Assembly (NCBI GenBank): GCA_009694745.1
Contig: SHUF01000006.1
Location: forward strand, 1-64,000
Reading direction: 5' to 3'
Length of the DNA: 64,000 nucleotides
Source: Acidobacteriota bacterium
GTDB lineage: Bacteria > Acidobacteriota > Vicinamibacteria > Vicinamibacterales > SCN-69-37
Under the pieces are notes generated by a model. The model ran no database searches and was not told where the DNA came from. It saw only the letters and a program-made list of their open reading frames with translations. This document shows, piece after piece, positions 51,461 to 60,598 of this stretch. Positions within the stretch are counted from its first letter, which is position 1; each line of letters begins with the position of its first letter. The translations under genes and the position numbers were made by a program.

Positions 51461-54146
51461 GCCGCGCCTCTTTCTGATTGACGGCAACTCGCAGATGTAT
51501 CGCGCCTACCACGCGATTCGGGGCCTGACCGGGCCCGACGGCAAGTCCACGAACGCGATCTACGGCTTCGCGAACATGCTGCGCAAACTCATCGCCGACA
51601 ACCATCCCGATTACCTCGTGGCCTCGTTTGACCTCCCCGGCCGCACCTTTCGCGACGACCTGCTGGCCGACTACAAGGCCAACCGCACACCCATGCCCTC
51701 GGACCTTGCCGAACAGGTGCCCATCGTGCACGACGCGTGCGAAGCCATGGGCGTGCCGAACCTGACCTCGGAGGGTTTCGAAGCCGACGATGTGATTGGG
51801 ACGCTGGCGGTGAAGGCCCATGCTCTGGGTTTCGAAGTGGCCATTGTCACGGCCGACAAGGACTTCTTCCAGCTCGTGACCGATGGCCTGCGCATCTACA
51901 ACCCCAAAGACGAAGGCACCTGGTATGATGCCGAGGGGGTTGTGGCGAAGTTCGGCGTACGGCCTGAACAGGTGGTGGACATCCTGGCGCTGATGGGCGA
52001 CAGCGTAGACAACATCAAGGGCGTGCCGGGCATCGGTGAAAAGGGCGCGAAGGAATTGATCGGCACGCACGGCACGCTCGACGCGCTGCTCGAAGCCGCG
52101 TCAGGGTTGCCCCAGAAGCGTTATCGCGAGGCGCTGACGCAGCATGCCGCCGACGCGCGCGCCAGTCGCGTGCTGGCCACGATTCGCACGGACGTGCCAA
52201 TCGAATTTGACGCCGAGGCCCTGAGGTACCGCGGGCCTGACGTCGCGCGGTGTTACGCGCTGTTCTCCTCGCTCGGCTTCCGCACGATGACGGCCGACTA
52301 CGCCCCGACTGCGGCCACATCCACCCACGACTACACGATCGTGCAATCGCCCGAAGAACTCGACGCGATTGCAGAGGACATTCGCGCAGCCGGCCTGGTC
52401 TCGATCGGCGTGGTCGCCACGAACGCGTCGGCGATTCAGGCCACGCTCGTGGGACTGGCGCTCTCCACGGCCACGGGCCGTGCCCGGTACATCCCGCTCA
52501 ATCACGTGGGCCTGACCGAGACGCCGAACCTGCGCGTGGCCGACGTGACGGCACGGCTGGGGGCGACGTTTGCCGACTCCGCGATCGCGAAGATTGGCCA
52601 CGACCTGAAAACCATCTCGGTGTTGTGCGCGCGCGCCGGTCTGCCGCTCGGCGGACTTGACCTGGACATGATGGTGGCCAGTTACCTTGTGGACGCCACG
52701 GGTTCGAGCCACAGCATCGACGAACTGGCTCTGGCGCGCACCGGGTACCGCGCGGTCAAGCTCGAGGACGTGACGGGGCGCGGGGCGAAGAGTGTGACCG
52801 AGGACGCAGTGCCGGCCGCAGCGGTTCTGAACTTCGCCGGAGAACGCGCCGACCTGCCTCTGCGTATGGCCGACGGCCTGCGCGACGATCTGAAGAAGGC
52901 CGCGCTCGACGGGATCTATCGCGACATGGAACGGCCGCTCATTCCCATCCTGGCCGACATCGAGCGCGCGGGCGTCAGGCTCGACGTGGCAGCCCTGGCC
53001 CGGCTGTCGGAGTCGATGCAGAAAGAACTTGATGGCCTGACCGCACGCATCTTCGAGCTGTCCGGCATGGAGTTCAACATCAACTCCCCGAAGCAACTGG
53101 GCGAAGTACTCTTCGACCGCCTCCAACTCCCTTCGTCGAAAAAGACGGGCAAGACAAAGACCATGTCGACGGCGGTGGACGTGCTTGAGGAGTTGGCGCA
53201 GATACACGAGTTGCCGGGACTGGTGCTCAAGTGGCGGAGTGTGCAGAAGCTCAAGGGCGGATACGTGGATGCGCTGCCGCAGATGGTCAACCCCGCCACG
53301 GGCCGCGTGCACACCACGTTTAATCAGGCGGTGGCGGCCACGGGCCGGCTCAGCAGCAGCGACCCCGGCCTGCAGAATATTCCGGTGCGCACGGCAGCGG
53401 GGCGCGAGATTCGTGCGGCATTTGTAGCCGAGCCTGGATTCGCGCTGATTTCAGCCGACTACTCGCAGATTGAGCTTCGGGTACTTGCGCATCTATCTGG
53501 CGATGCGGCACTGGTGCAGGCGTTCAAGGACGGCGAAGATATTCACGACCGCACGGCCGAGCGGGTGTTTGGGCAGAACAGCGGACTGGACCCGCACGAA
53601 CTCCGGCGCCGCGCGAAGATCATCAACTACGCACTGCTTTACGGAAAGACCGCGTTTACGCTGGCCAAGGACATCGGCGTGCCGCAGCAGGCCGCGCAGG
53701 AGTTCATCGACGCGTACTTCGCGGGCTTCCCCGGCGTCCGCGCATACATCGACAAGACGCTGGAGGACGCGCGCGTCTCGGGCGTCGTGCGCACCATCTC
53801 TGGCCGGCAGCGGCTGATGCCGGAGTTGACGAGCCGCAACGGCCAGATTCGCGCCGCGGCCGAACGCGAAACGGTGAACATGCCCATCCAGGGCACAGCC
53901 GCCGACATCCTCAAACAGGCGATGATCGATGTGGCCGCTGCGCTCGTGCAGCACAACGCGAGTGCCACCACGCCCAGCCGCATGATTCTGACCGTGCACG
54001 ACGAACTCCTGTTCGAAGCGCCTGTCGCAAATGTGACTGCGATCACAAACCTGGTCCGCGACACGATGCAGAACGCGTTTCCTCTGTCGGTACCGCTCAC
54101 CGTGGACGTGGGATCGGGCCCAAATTGGAATGCGGCAAAACCTTAG
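51459..54146 (+). CDS. polA: DNA polymerase I
   Basis: The 895-residue protein has a 5' nuclease domain (LFLIDGNSQMYRAYHAI, TADKDFFQLV, GVPGIGEKGAKELI), a 3'-5' exonuclease-like domain, and a polymerase domain with motif A DYSQIELRVLAHLS, O-helix RRAKIINYALLYG and motif C VHDEL. Aligned by eye to E. coli, the exo residues D355, E357 and D424 are Gly, Val and Ile, so proofreading is probably lost. F762 is Tyr. It functions in repair and Okazaki-fragment maturation. ATG 51459 gives the conserved start. Confidence 0.96.
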   Translation: MPRLFLIDGNSQMYRAYHAIRGLTGPDGKSTNAIYGFANMLRKLIADNHPDYLVASFDLPGRTFRDDLLADYKANRTPMPSDLAEQVPIVHDACEAMGVPNLTSEGFEADDVIGTLAVKAHALGFEVAIVTADKDFFQLVTDGLRIYNPKDEGTWYDAEGVVAKFGVRPEQVVDILALMGDSVDNIKGVPGIGEKGAKELIGTHGTLDALLEAASGLPQKRYREALTQHAADARASRVLATIRTDVPIEFDAEALRYRGPDVARCYALFSSLGFRTMTADYAPTAATSTHDYTIVQSPEELDAIAEDIRAAGLVSIGVVATNASAIQATLVGLALSTATGRARYIPLNHVGLTETPNLRVADVTARLGATFADSAIAKIGHDLKTISVLCARAGLPLGGLDLDMMVASYLVDATGSSHSIDELALARTGYRAVKLEDVTGRGAKSVTEDAVPAAAVLNFAGERADLPLRMADGLRDDLKKAALDGIYRDMERPLIPILADIERAGVRLDVAALARLSESMQKELDGLTARIFELSGMEFNINSPKQLGEVLFDRLQLPSSKKTGKTKTMSTAVDVLEELAQIHELPGLVLKWRSVQKLKGGYVDALPQMVNPATGRVHTTFNQAVAATGRLSSSDPGLQNIPVRTAAGREIRAAFVAEPGFALISADYSQIELRVLAHLSGDAALVQAFKDGEDIHDRTAERVFGQNSGLDPHELRRRAKIINYALLYGKTAFTLAKDIGVPQQAAQEFIDAYFAGFPGVRAYIDKTLEDARVSGVVRTISGRQRLMPELTSRNGQIRAAAERETVNMPIQGTAADILKQAMIDVAAALVQHNASATTPSRMILTVHDELLFEAPVANVTAITNLVRDTMQNAFPLSVPLTVDVGSGPNWNAAKP

Positions 54147-54265
54147 GAATTTCGGGATTTCCTGTCGGGCTTTGGTTATTTGTTTTCCGCTGTAAATATC
54201 TCAATCTAAACGCTTTATTGGCAGAATCTGGCATCTGCGTGCTCGGAGGGCCTCAGGCTGGCCCG

Positions 54266-54271
54266 TATAAT
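54266..54271 (+). promoter_or_regulatory. Consensus -10 (TATAAT) 8 nt before pcnB
   Basis: A perfect TATAAT is followed by 8 nt and the GTG start at 54280. No -35 at the right distance and no Shine-Dalgarno are visible. The 54147-54260 stretch is AT-richer than its surroundings and holds no gene. Confidence 0.55.
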
Positions 54272-54279
54272 TCCGATTC

Positions 54280-55581
54280 GTGGTTGAGCCCGTCATCATT
54301 TCCCGCGCCGAGCACACGATTTCGCGGCGCGACATTGACCCCGACGCGCTCAAGGTGCTCTATCGCCTCCAGCAAAGTCACTTCGACGCCTACCTCGTTG
54401 GCGGCGGTGTCCGCGACCTACTGCTGGGCCGGCGGCCAAAAGATTTCGACATCGCCACAAACGCGCATCCGTACCAGATCAAGAAGCTGTTCAGGAACTG
54501 CTGGATCATCGGACGCCGCTTTCGCCTGGCGCACGTGAAGTTCGGGCAGAAGACGATTGAGGTGGCCACGTTCCGGCGCAACGTGCCGGACCCGCTTCCC
54601 GACGAAGCTGACGACGCGCCGGTCGTAGTCGCATCGTCGCCCGAGCCCGCGGGAGGCGATGACCAGGCCGGCATCATCCGGCGCGACAACACGTTTGGCA
54701 CGCCGGAAGAGGACGCGTTCCGGCGCGACTTCACCGTGAACGCCCTGGTCTACGACATCGCGACGTATTCGATCATCGACTACGTTGGTGGGCTTGGCGA
54801 TCTTGAGCAGCGCGTCATTCGATCGATTGGTGATCCGAAGGTGCGTTTCGTCGAGGATCCCGTGCGCATGCTTCGCGCGGCGGTGTTCAGCGCGCGCCTA
54901 GGCTTCACACTCGACGAGCTGGTACTTGACGCCATTGCCACACTGAAGCCCCTCATCGGCAAGGCCGCGGCGCCCCGCCTGCTCGAGGAGTACTACAAGA
55001 TTCTGCGGTCGGGCTATGCCGAGGCCAGCTTCCGCACGCTCGACAGTCTGGGCTTGCTCGAGCTGATGACGCCCGAGCTGCGCAACCCGCCAGACGATGT
55101 GTGGGATTCGCTGGCGAGGTTGGATGCGTATCGGCGTCGTTTCGATGCGCCGCCGCCGGAACTGACCAACGCGATCCTGATGGGCGCGCTGCTGGTACCG
55201 GCGGGACTCATGGCGCGCAAGGCGCCGGGCGCGGCCACCGATACTCGCGTGCACTTCGGCATGTTGCCGATCGCGCGTCGCGACATCGATCGGCTCGGCC
55301 AGATTGTGAGTATGGTGCCGCGCATGCTCGAGCCCGAGCCGTCGCCTCGCCTGACGCGCAGCCTGCCGGGACGACCCGCGTTCCGCGATGCGCTGTTGTG
55401 GCTCGAGATCTTCACCGACGCGCCCGAGGAACTGGCGGCGTGGACCGCGTTACGCGCATCGGCGCCTGCGCCAGACCCTGAAGTCGCGGACGGGTCCGGG
55501 CCCAGTGACTCCGGCCGTCGCAAGCGCCGTCGCCGAGGACGCCGACGTGGTGGACGGGGAACGTCGGCGAAAACGGAGTGA
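54280..55581 (+). CDS. pcnB: Poly(A) polymerase / tRNA nucleotidyltransferase family protein (PcnB-like)
   Basis: The 433-residue class II nucleotidyltransferase has the head-domain motif LVGGGVRDLLLGRRPKDFDIAT with its metal DxD, RRDFTVNALVYD, and VRFVEDPVRMLRAAVFSARLGF. These fit PcnB-type poly(A) polymerases rather than CCA enzymes, but the separation by sequence is not absolute. The C-terminus is very basic (GRRKRRRRGRRRGGRG), as in PcnB proteins. It starts at GTG 54280, just after TATAAT. A terminator follows at 55710. Confidence 0.88.
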   Translation: MVEPVIISRAEHTISRRDIDPDALKVLYRLQQSHFDAYLVGGGVRDLLLGRRPKDFDIATNAHPYQIKKLFRNCWIIGRRFRLAHVKFGQKTIEVATFRRNVPDPLPDEADDAPVVVASSPEPAGGDDQAGIIRRDNTFGTPEEDAFRRDFTVNALVYDIATYSIIDYVGGLGDLEQRVIRSIGDPKVRFVEDPVRMLRAAVFSARLGFTLDELVLDAIATLKPLIGKAAAPRLLEEYYKILRSGYAEASFRTLDSLGLLELMTPELRNPPDDVWDSLARLDAYRRRFDAPPPELTNAILMGALLVPAGLMARKAPGAATDTRVHFGMLPIARRDIDRLGQIVSMVPRMLEPEPSPRLTRSLPGRPAFRDALLWLEIFTDAPEELAAWTALRASAPAPDPEVADGSGPSDSGRRKRRRRGRRRGGRGTSAKTE

Positions 55582-55709
55582 CGAGTTAATCGCACTCCGT
55601 CAATCGACGCCTCTCTTGAGGGTTGAGGATGGAGCGTTGAGGATCGGGATTTTCGTGCGGCTCTTTCCGAACGTCGCGCGGCCTGGGTCTCAAGGCCGCA
55701 GGTTATTGC

Positions 55710-55746
55710 GGGGCGGTCCGGCGGTGGTGAGCCGCCCCACTTTTTT
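55710..55746 (+). terminator. Rho-independent terminator after pcnB
   Basis: GGGGCGG (55710-55716) pairs with CCGCCCC (55732-55738) and is followed by AC and six T residues (55741-55746). It lies about 130 nt after pcnB and 15 nt before the antiporter gene. The interval 55582-55709 contains nothing else I can support. Confidence 0.75.
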
Positions 55747-55760
55747 GGATATCCTCCCCT

Positions 55761-56996
55761 ATGTCGTTCGCCTCCCTGCATCCCCTCAGCCAGCTCTTGC
55801 TCCAGTTGGTCACGGTGCTCGTGGCGGCCCGGGTGACCGGATTACTGTTTGCGAGACTGGGACAGTCCGCAGTCATCGGTGAAATCGCCGCAGGCGTCCT
55901 GCTCGGCCCGTCGCTATTGGGGTGGATAGCACCGGGCGTGTTCCAGACCCTGTTCCCTGCCTCATCCGTTGGAACGCTCCAACTCCTGAGTCAGATCGGC
56001 GTCTGTCTCTTCCTGTTTGTCGTAGGCATGACGGTTGATGTGGGCCACCTTAGACAAAAGACGCCGGCGGCCCTTGTCATCAGCCACGCCAGCATTGTCG
56101 TGCCCGCCTTGTGTGGCGCGTTGCTCTCACCCTGGCTCTTCCCTTCGCTGGCGGGCCCCGACGCCACCCCCGCGTCGTTCACCGTGTTCATGGCCATCTC
56201 GATGAGCATCACGGCATTTCCGGTGCTCGCCAGAATTCTCGACGAGCGAGGGTTGTCGGCCACAGCCCTGGGTGTGATGGCGCTGACGTGCGCCGCTGTA
56301 GGTGACGTCACTGCGTGGATCATGCTCGCGGGTATCGTGGCGGTCACGCAGGAAGGGGCCTGGGCGGGATCGATCGTGACCTTGGTCCGCGTGGCCGTCT
56401 TTGCCATCGTCATGCTCGTCGGAGTGCGGCGGCTGCTGCCCAGATGGATGGGATCGGGAAGTTCCCCCGAGGCGCCCCTTGGGCAGAATGTCCTTGTGGC
56501 CGCACTGGCCTTGATGCTCGTCAGTGCGCTCACCACCGAACTTATTGGCATCCATGCGCTGTTCGGCGCGTTCCTGGCCGGCGTGGTGATGCCCAGGCAA
56601 GGGACGTTGCGGCAACAGATGGTCGTGCGCATCGAGGATTTCAGCGCCGTTTTTCTGCTGCCGCTCTTCTTTGTCGTGACCGGCCTCCGCACGAGCATCA
56701 CGCTCATCAACGACCTGCAGGGCTGGGCCATTTGCGCTGCGATCATCCTGGTGGCCACTGCCGGAAAAATCGGCGGCACTTACGTCGCCGCGCGATGGAC
56801 CGGGATGCCGCGGCCGGACGCCTTTGCCCTCGGCGTCTTGATGAACACGCGCGGCCTCATGGAACTCATCGCGCTCAACATCGGCTATGACCTCGGCATC
56901 CTCTCGCCACGCATCTTTGCGATGCTCGTGATCATGGCGCTGGTGACCACGGCGCTGACTGGACCGCTGCTCACGTGGGCGAAGCGATGGCGGTAG
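55761..56996 (+). CDS. CPA2-family cation:proton antiporter
   Basis: The 411-residue protein has about 12 TM helices with the Kef/NapA-type signature (ARLGQSAVIGEIAAGVLLGPSLLGWI), VGMTVDV, SITAFPVLARILDERGL, and FFVVTGLRTSI and MNTRGLMELIALNIG near the C-terminus. No RCK/TrkA-N domain follows. It probably exchanges Na+ or K+ for H+ across the inner membrane. A TATCCT box lies 5 nt before ATG 55761. Confidence 0.92.
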   Translation: MSFASLHPLSQLLLQLVTVLVAARVTGLLFARLGQSAVIGEIAAGVLLGPSLLGWIAPGVFQTLFPASSVGTLQLLSQIGVCLFLFVVGMTVDVGHLRQKTPAALVISHASIVVPALCGALLSPWLFPSLAGPDATPASFTVFMAISMSITAFPVLARILDERGLSATALGVMALTCAAVGDVTAWIMLAGIVAVTQEGAWAGSIVTLVRVAVFAIVMLVGVRRLLPRWMGSGSSPEAPLGQNVLVAALALMLVSALTTELIGIHALFGAFLAGVVMPRQGTLRQQMVVRIEDFSAVFLLPLFFVVTGLRTSITLINDLQGWAICAAIILVATAGKIGGTYVAARWTGMPRPDAFALGVLMNTRGLMELIALNIGYDLGILSPRIFAMLVIMALVTTALTGPLLTWAKRWR

Positions 56997-57592
56997 GAAG
57001 AACCAAGCGGCCGCTGCGAGAACCCGTGCGCGAGGCGCCGGGGCCGAAGCTGAAGAACTACATCACGCCGGCAGGGTTACAGCGCCTGAGGGACGCCCAC
57101 CGGTTCCTGATGAAGAGGGAACGGCCGGCCGTGACCAAGGTCGTGGCGTGGGCCGCGTCCAACGGCGACCGGAGCGAAAACGCCGACTATCTGTACAGCA
57201 AGCGGCGGTTACGCCAGATCGACTCCCGTATTCGCTTCCTCTCCAAGCGGATCGATGCCGCCGAGGTCGTGGACCCGGCCGCACCACGTCCGGCGTCGGC
57301 GGCCGAGCGCGTCTTCTTCGGAGCCACCGTGACTTATCAAGACCCCGACGGTCAGGAGCACGTCGTCAGCATCGTGGGCATCGACGAGGTGGACGTCAAC
57401 CGCAATTACATCAGCTGGAGGTCGCCACTCGCGCGCGCGCTCATGAAGGCCGGCGCTGGCGACCGCGTGGTCCTACACGCGCCGAAGAAAACCGAGCACC
57501 TCGAGGTGCTGGACGTGGAGTACGTCGCGATTCCCATGGAGCCATTCCGCGAGCCGCCAGGCGCCGAGGCGGCAACCAACGTCCTGCGTTAA
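56987..57592 (+). CDS. greB: Transcription elongation factor GreB
   Basis: Rescues backtracked RNA polymerase by stimulating transcript cleavage. The 201-residue protein has the N-terminal coiled coil with the family block NYITPAGLQRLRDAHRFL...AASNGDRSENADYLYSKRRLRQID, containing the acidic tip, and the C-terminal FKBP-like Gre domain (FFGATVTYQDPDGQEHVVSIVG). The insertion between tip and helix is GreB-like. ATG 56987 is chosen; GTG 56975 is possible, and both overlap the antiporter end. Confidence 0.92.
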   Translation: MAVGRTKRPLREPVREAPGPKLKNYITPAGLQRLRDAHRFLMKRERPAVTKVVAWAASNGDRSENADYLYSKRRLRQIDSRIRFLSKRIDAAEVVDPAAPRPASAAERVFFGATVTYQDPDGQEHVVSIVGIDEVDVNRNYISWRSPLARALMKAGAGDRVVLHAPKKTEHLEVLDVEYVAIPMEPFREPPGAEAATNVLR

Positions 57593-57601
57593 GCTGTGGC
57601 C

Positions 57602-57877
57602 ATGAGACGGGAGTTGCTGCGCATCGCGTCACGGGTGGTCTGGTGGGACACTCCGGACCGGGTCCTGGCGCGCGAGGATGACTTTCTCTGCCGAGTCATG
57701 GCACTTGGAGACCTCGCTGACGTCAACTACATCGAGGACACGTTCGGCCCTGACCGACTGCGGCATGCTCTGAGGACCGCATCGCCGGGGATCCTCGATC
57801 CTCGGTCGTGGCATTACTGGCACCACCGGCTGGGCCTTGGACCCGCCGGCCCAGAACCATCCCGACAGTTATCGTGA
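57602..57877 (+). CDS. Small protein paired with the AbiEii-like nucleotidyltransferase
   Basis: The 91-residue protein begins MRRELLRIASRVVWWDTP and contains RALRT-like helix LRHALRTASPGILDPRSWHYWHHRLGL. Proteins of this type are encoded directly in front of AbiEii-family nucleotidyltransferases in other genomes (from memory, unchecked), so an antitoxin or accessory role is inferred. ATG 57602 is 6 nt after a TAAGCT box; GTG 57596 is an alternative. Its stop overlaps the partner's GTG start (GTGA), indicating coupled translation. Confidence 0.7.
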   Translation: MRRELLRIASRVVWWDTPDRVLAREDDFLCRVMALGDLADVNYIEDTFGPDRLRHALRTASPGILDPRSWHYWHHRLGLGPAGPEPSRQLS

Positions 57878-58536
57878 GCACATTCGCGGCCAAACTGGAT
57901 ATCCTCCCGGCAGCGCAGCGGCGCCTGTGGGACGAGTTTCGTGACGGCCTCCCTTCACCCTTCGTGCTGTACGGCGGAACCGCACTCGCATTGCGAACCG
58001 GCAGTCGTGAGTCGGAGGACTTTGACTTCTTTTCGAACGACCCCCTGGATGCTCACTCCCTGCGCGACGCCCTTTCGTTTCTCACACACGCGGAACTGAT
58101 TCGGGCAGCGCCATCAACGGCGACATACCTGGTTGACCGGGCAGGTCCCGTGAAGGTGTCGTTTTTTGGAGGTCTTCCGCTTGGACGAGTCGGCGAGGTC
58201 TCTGTCTGTGCCGACAACGGTGTACGCGTGGCATCGTTGCTGGACCTGGCCGCGCAGAAGGTGCGAGTGGTTCAGATCCGAGCTGAGCGCAAAGACTACC
58301 TCGATCTGATGACGCTTCTGGCATACGGCGTGTCATTGCCGCAGGCGCTCGGGGCAGCGCGTGCGTTGTACGCCGACTTCGCACCGCTCGTCACCTTGAA
58401 GGCGCTCTCCTACTTCGACGACGGTGACCTTGGTTCGTTGCCCAACGAAGTCAAGCAAGCCCTATCGGAGGCCGCGGCGAAAGTTCACACACCAGCACGT
58501 GTGGCACGGCTGAGCGATCGTCTGGCGGAGTCATGA
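57874..58536 (+). CDS. AbiEii/MenT-type nucleotidyltransferase-like protein
   Basis: The 220-residue protein has the nucleotidyltransferase core VLYGGTALALRTGSRESEDFDFFS (GG/T...D-x-D geometry) near residue 33-56, and a helical second half (LLDLAAQKVRVVQIRAERKDYLDLMTLL) with the conserved Lys/Asp of the AbiEii superfamily. Family members act as toxins that modify tRNA 3' ends or in phage abortive infection. GTG 57874 overlaps the upstream small gene. It also overlaps the aminotransferase start by 4 nt, so it may be co-transcribed with it. Confidence 0.8.
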   Translation: MSTFAAKLDILPAAQRRLWDEFRDGLPSPFVLYGGTALALRTGSRESEDFDFFSNDPLDAHSLRDALSFLTHAELIRAAPSTATYLVDRAGPVKVSFFGGLPLGRVGEVSVCADNGVRVASLLDLAAQKVRVVQIRAERKDYLDLMTLLAYGVSLPQALGAARALYADFAPLVTLKALSYFDDGDLGSLPNEVKQALSEAAAKVHTPARVARLSDRLAES

Positions 58537-59690
58537 ACACGCCCAGTCTTCAATGGTCCTCGAAGCTCCCGGCCATCGGCGTCAGCATCTTCTCGGTGAT
58601 GACCCGGTTGGCGAACGAGCATGGCGCGATCAACCTGTCGCAGGGCTTTCCTGACTTCGACTGCGACCCGGCGCTTGTTGAAGCCGTGGCCCGGGCCATG
58701 CGCGACGGGCACAACCAGTACGCACCAATGCCCGGCGTCCAGGCGCTTCGCGACGCGATTGCAGCGAAGGTGCGGCATTGTTATGGCGCCTCTGTGGATC
58801 CAATGACAGAGGTTCAGGTCACGTGTGGCGCCACCGAAGCGCTCTACTCGACGCTGACCGCCTTTGTGCGGCCCGGCGACGAAGTGGTGCTCTTCGAGCC
58901 ATGTTATGACTCATACGTGCCAGCCATCCTGCTGTCTGGCGGCACGCCGGTGTTCGTTGGACTGCGTTATCCCGACTACCGGGTGGACTGGGACGAAGTG
59001 GCACGCGCGATCACACCCAGAACTAGAGCCATCCTCATCAACACGCCGCACAACCCGACCGGTATGACCTGGACGCCCGAGGACATGCACCAGCTTGCAG
59101 CGCTGGTGGACGGCAGCGACATTCTGCTCATTGGCGACGAGGTCTATGAACACATCATCTTCGACGGACGACGCCACGAGAGCCTGCTGCGTTATCCGGA
59201 GTTGCGATCACACGCCGTCGTGATCAGTTCCTTCGGCAAGACGTTCCACACCACGGGCTGGAAGATCGGATACGCGGTGGCCCCGGCGGCCATCCTGGCT
59301 GAGGTTCAGCGCATTCATCAGTTCGTGACCTTCACCGCACACTCGGCGGCCCAGGTGGCGTTTGCGGAGTTCGTGACGCGCGACCCTGGCGCCACCGGGC
59401 TCGACGCGTTCTATCAGGCCAAGCGCGATCTGTTTCTGCACCTGCTCGAGGGTTCCCGATTCAGGCCGCTCGCCTGCAGCGGCACGTACTTCCAATTGAT
59501 GGACTATTCGGCGATGACCCGCGACCGCGACACAGACGTCGCCATGCAACTGATCGCTCAGCACGGTGTGGCCGCGATTCCCTGCTCGGCGTTTAACCAC
59601 AAGGATGCGGGTGGCCCAGTCCTGCGGTTCTGCTTCGCAAAAAAAGACCAGACGCTTCAGGCCGCAGCGGAACGGCTGCGGACGGTCTGA
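58533..59690 (+). CDS. PLP-dependent methionine-type aminotransferase (YbdL-like)
   Basis: The 385-residue fold-type I aminotransferase has NLSQGFPDFDCDPAL at the N-terminus, INTPHNPTGMTWTPEDM, GDEVYEHIIFDGRRH, and PLP-lysine SSFGKTFHTTGWKIGY. This is the methionine/KAT-like YbdL group, which transaminates methionine or related hydrophobic/aromatic amino acids and may act in methionine salvage. It overlaps the nucleotidyltransferase stop (ATGA). Substrate assignment is by family resemblance only. Confidence 0.9.
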   Translation: MNTPSLQWSSKLPAIGVSIFSVMTRLANEHGAINLSQGFPDFDCDPALVEAVARAMRDGHNQYAPMPGVQALRDAIAAKVRHCYGASVDPMTEVQVTCGATEALYSTLTAFVRPGDEVVLFEPCYDSYVPAILLSGGTPVFVGLRYPDYRVDWDEVARAITPRTRAILINTPHNPTGMTWTPEDMHQLAALVDGSDILLIGDEVYEHIIFDGRRHESLLRYPELRSHAVVISSFGKTFHTTGWKIGYAVAPAAILAEVQRIHQFVTFTAHSAAQVAFAEFVTRDPGATGLDAFYQAKRDLFLHLLEGSRFRPLACSGTYFQLMDYSAMTRDRDTDVAMQLIAQHGVAAIPCSAFNHKDAGGPVLRFCFAKKDQTLQAAAERLRTV

Positions 59691-59698
59691 GCAGCCCT

Positions 59699-60541
59699 CT
59701 ACGCGCCCTTGAACACCACGGTGACCGTGATAGTGACTTCCACCGGCACGTTGTTAAGCAGGGTCGGCGTGAACTCCCACTGACGAACGGCCTCCGTCGC
59801 AGACTCAGTGAACGCGGCCGGCACGGCGTCTGAGTTCGCCAGGGGCTTGATCTCGGCGATGAATCCGTCGACGCCGATGCGGCCCTCGAGCAGCACCACC
59901 ACCTCGCCCGTCACTCTTCCAGCGGGGCAGACAGGGCGGACGTCCTTGGTTTTTTTCGGTGGTTTGACACTGCCGCCGATACGGATGGGCGTGGCTGGTT
60001 CCTGCGCTGAGAGTGTCGGGAAGAACATCTGCAGAATGGACGACGACGGCGCCTGACACACCACATGCAATTCTTCAGACATCGCACCTATCGGCATCGT
60101 GATGGTGAGAATGGTCGAAGCGCCCGCTGACAGGTCTACGGGCAGGCGGACCCTGCGGAAACCGGGCAGTTCTGCCACCAACTCGTAGGTCGCAGCCGGC
60201 AAGTTGGCGAACTGAAATGCTCCCGGCGCGTTCGTCACGGCGGTCTGCAGTTCCTGGGTCTGCTGATTGGTGACCGTCACCGTCGCGCCCGGTATCCTGC
60301 CACCGGTCTGGTCCTGTATGTGGCCCGAAAGCGTGGTTTGCAACGACCCAAGTTTCCTGTTCGCGACTGCAGCGGTTGTGGCCGTTTTGTCGAGGGTTGC
60401 CACCGAGCTGTCCGCGCCGGCGCTTGATTGTGGCGCGAGGCCGATGGCCGCCACCGGCAGGCTGACGCCCAGCGCGAGTAGCGCGGCGAGTGTCCAGCCT
60501 CCCCGGGTCAATGGCTGACGACTTTTCCGTTGTTGCAACAT
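59699..60541 (-). CDS. TonB-C-terminal protein with carboxypeptidase-regulatory domain (3' part of a decayed M56 gene)
   Basis: The 280-residue open frame begins with a TM helix (WTLAALLALGVSLPVAAIGL). It continues with a CarboxypepD_reg domain (LSGHIQDQTGGRIPGATVTVTNQQTQELQ) and ends with a TonB-like C-terminal domain (TESATEAVRQWEFTPTLLNNVPVEVTITVTVVF). In acidobacteria such domains commonly follow an M56/BlaR1 peptidase. The same frame continues upstream as peptidase sequence beyond a TGA at 60596-60598, so this is probably the surviving 3' part of a larger gene. Whether it is still translated is unknown. Confidence 0.65.
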   Translation of the reverse strand: MLQQRKSRQPLTRGGWTLAALLALGVSLPVAAIGLAPQSSAGADSSVATLDKTATTAAVANRKLGSLQTTLSGHIQDQTGGRIPGATVTVTNQQTQELQTAVTNAPGAFQFANLPAATYELVAELPGFRRVRLPVDLSAGASTILTITMPIGAMSEELHVVCQAPSSSILQMFFPTLSAQEPATPIRIGGSVKPPKKTKDVRPVCPAGRVTGEVVVLLEGRIGVDGFIAEIKPLANSDAVPAAFTESATEAVRQWEFTPTLLNNVPVEVTITVTVVFKGA

Positions 60542-60598
60542 GGCGACAATTCTCCTCTCAAGGGTTGACGGGTGGCCAATGGCGGACGCTGATGCTCA

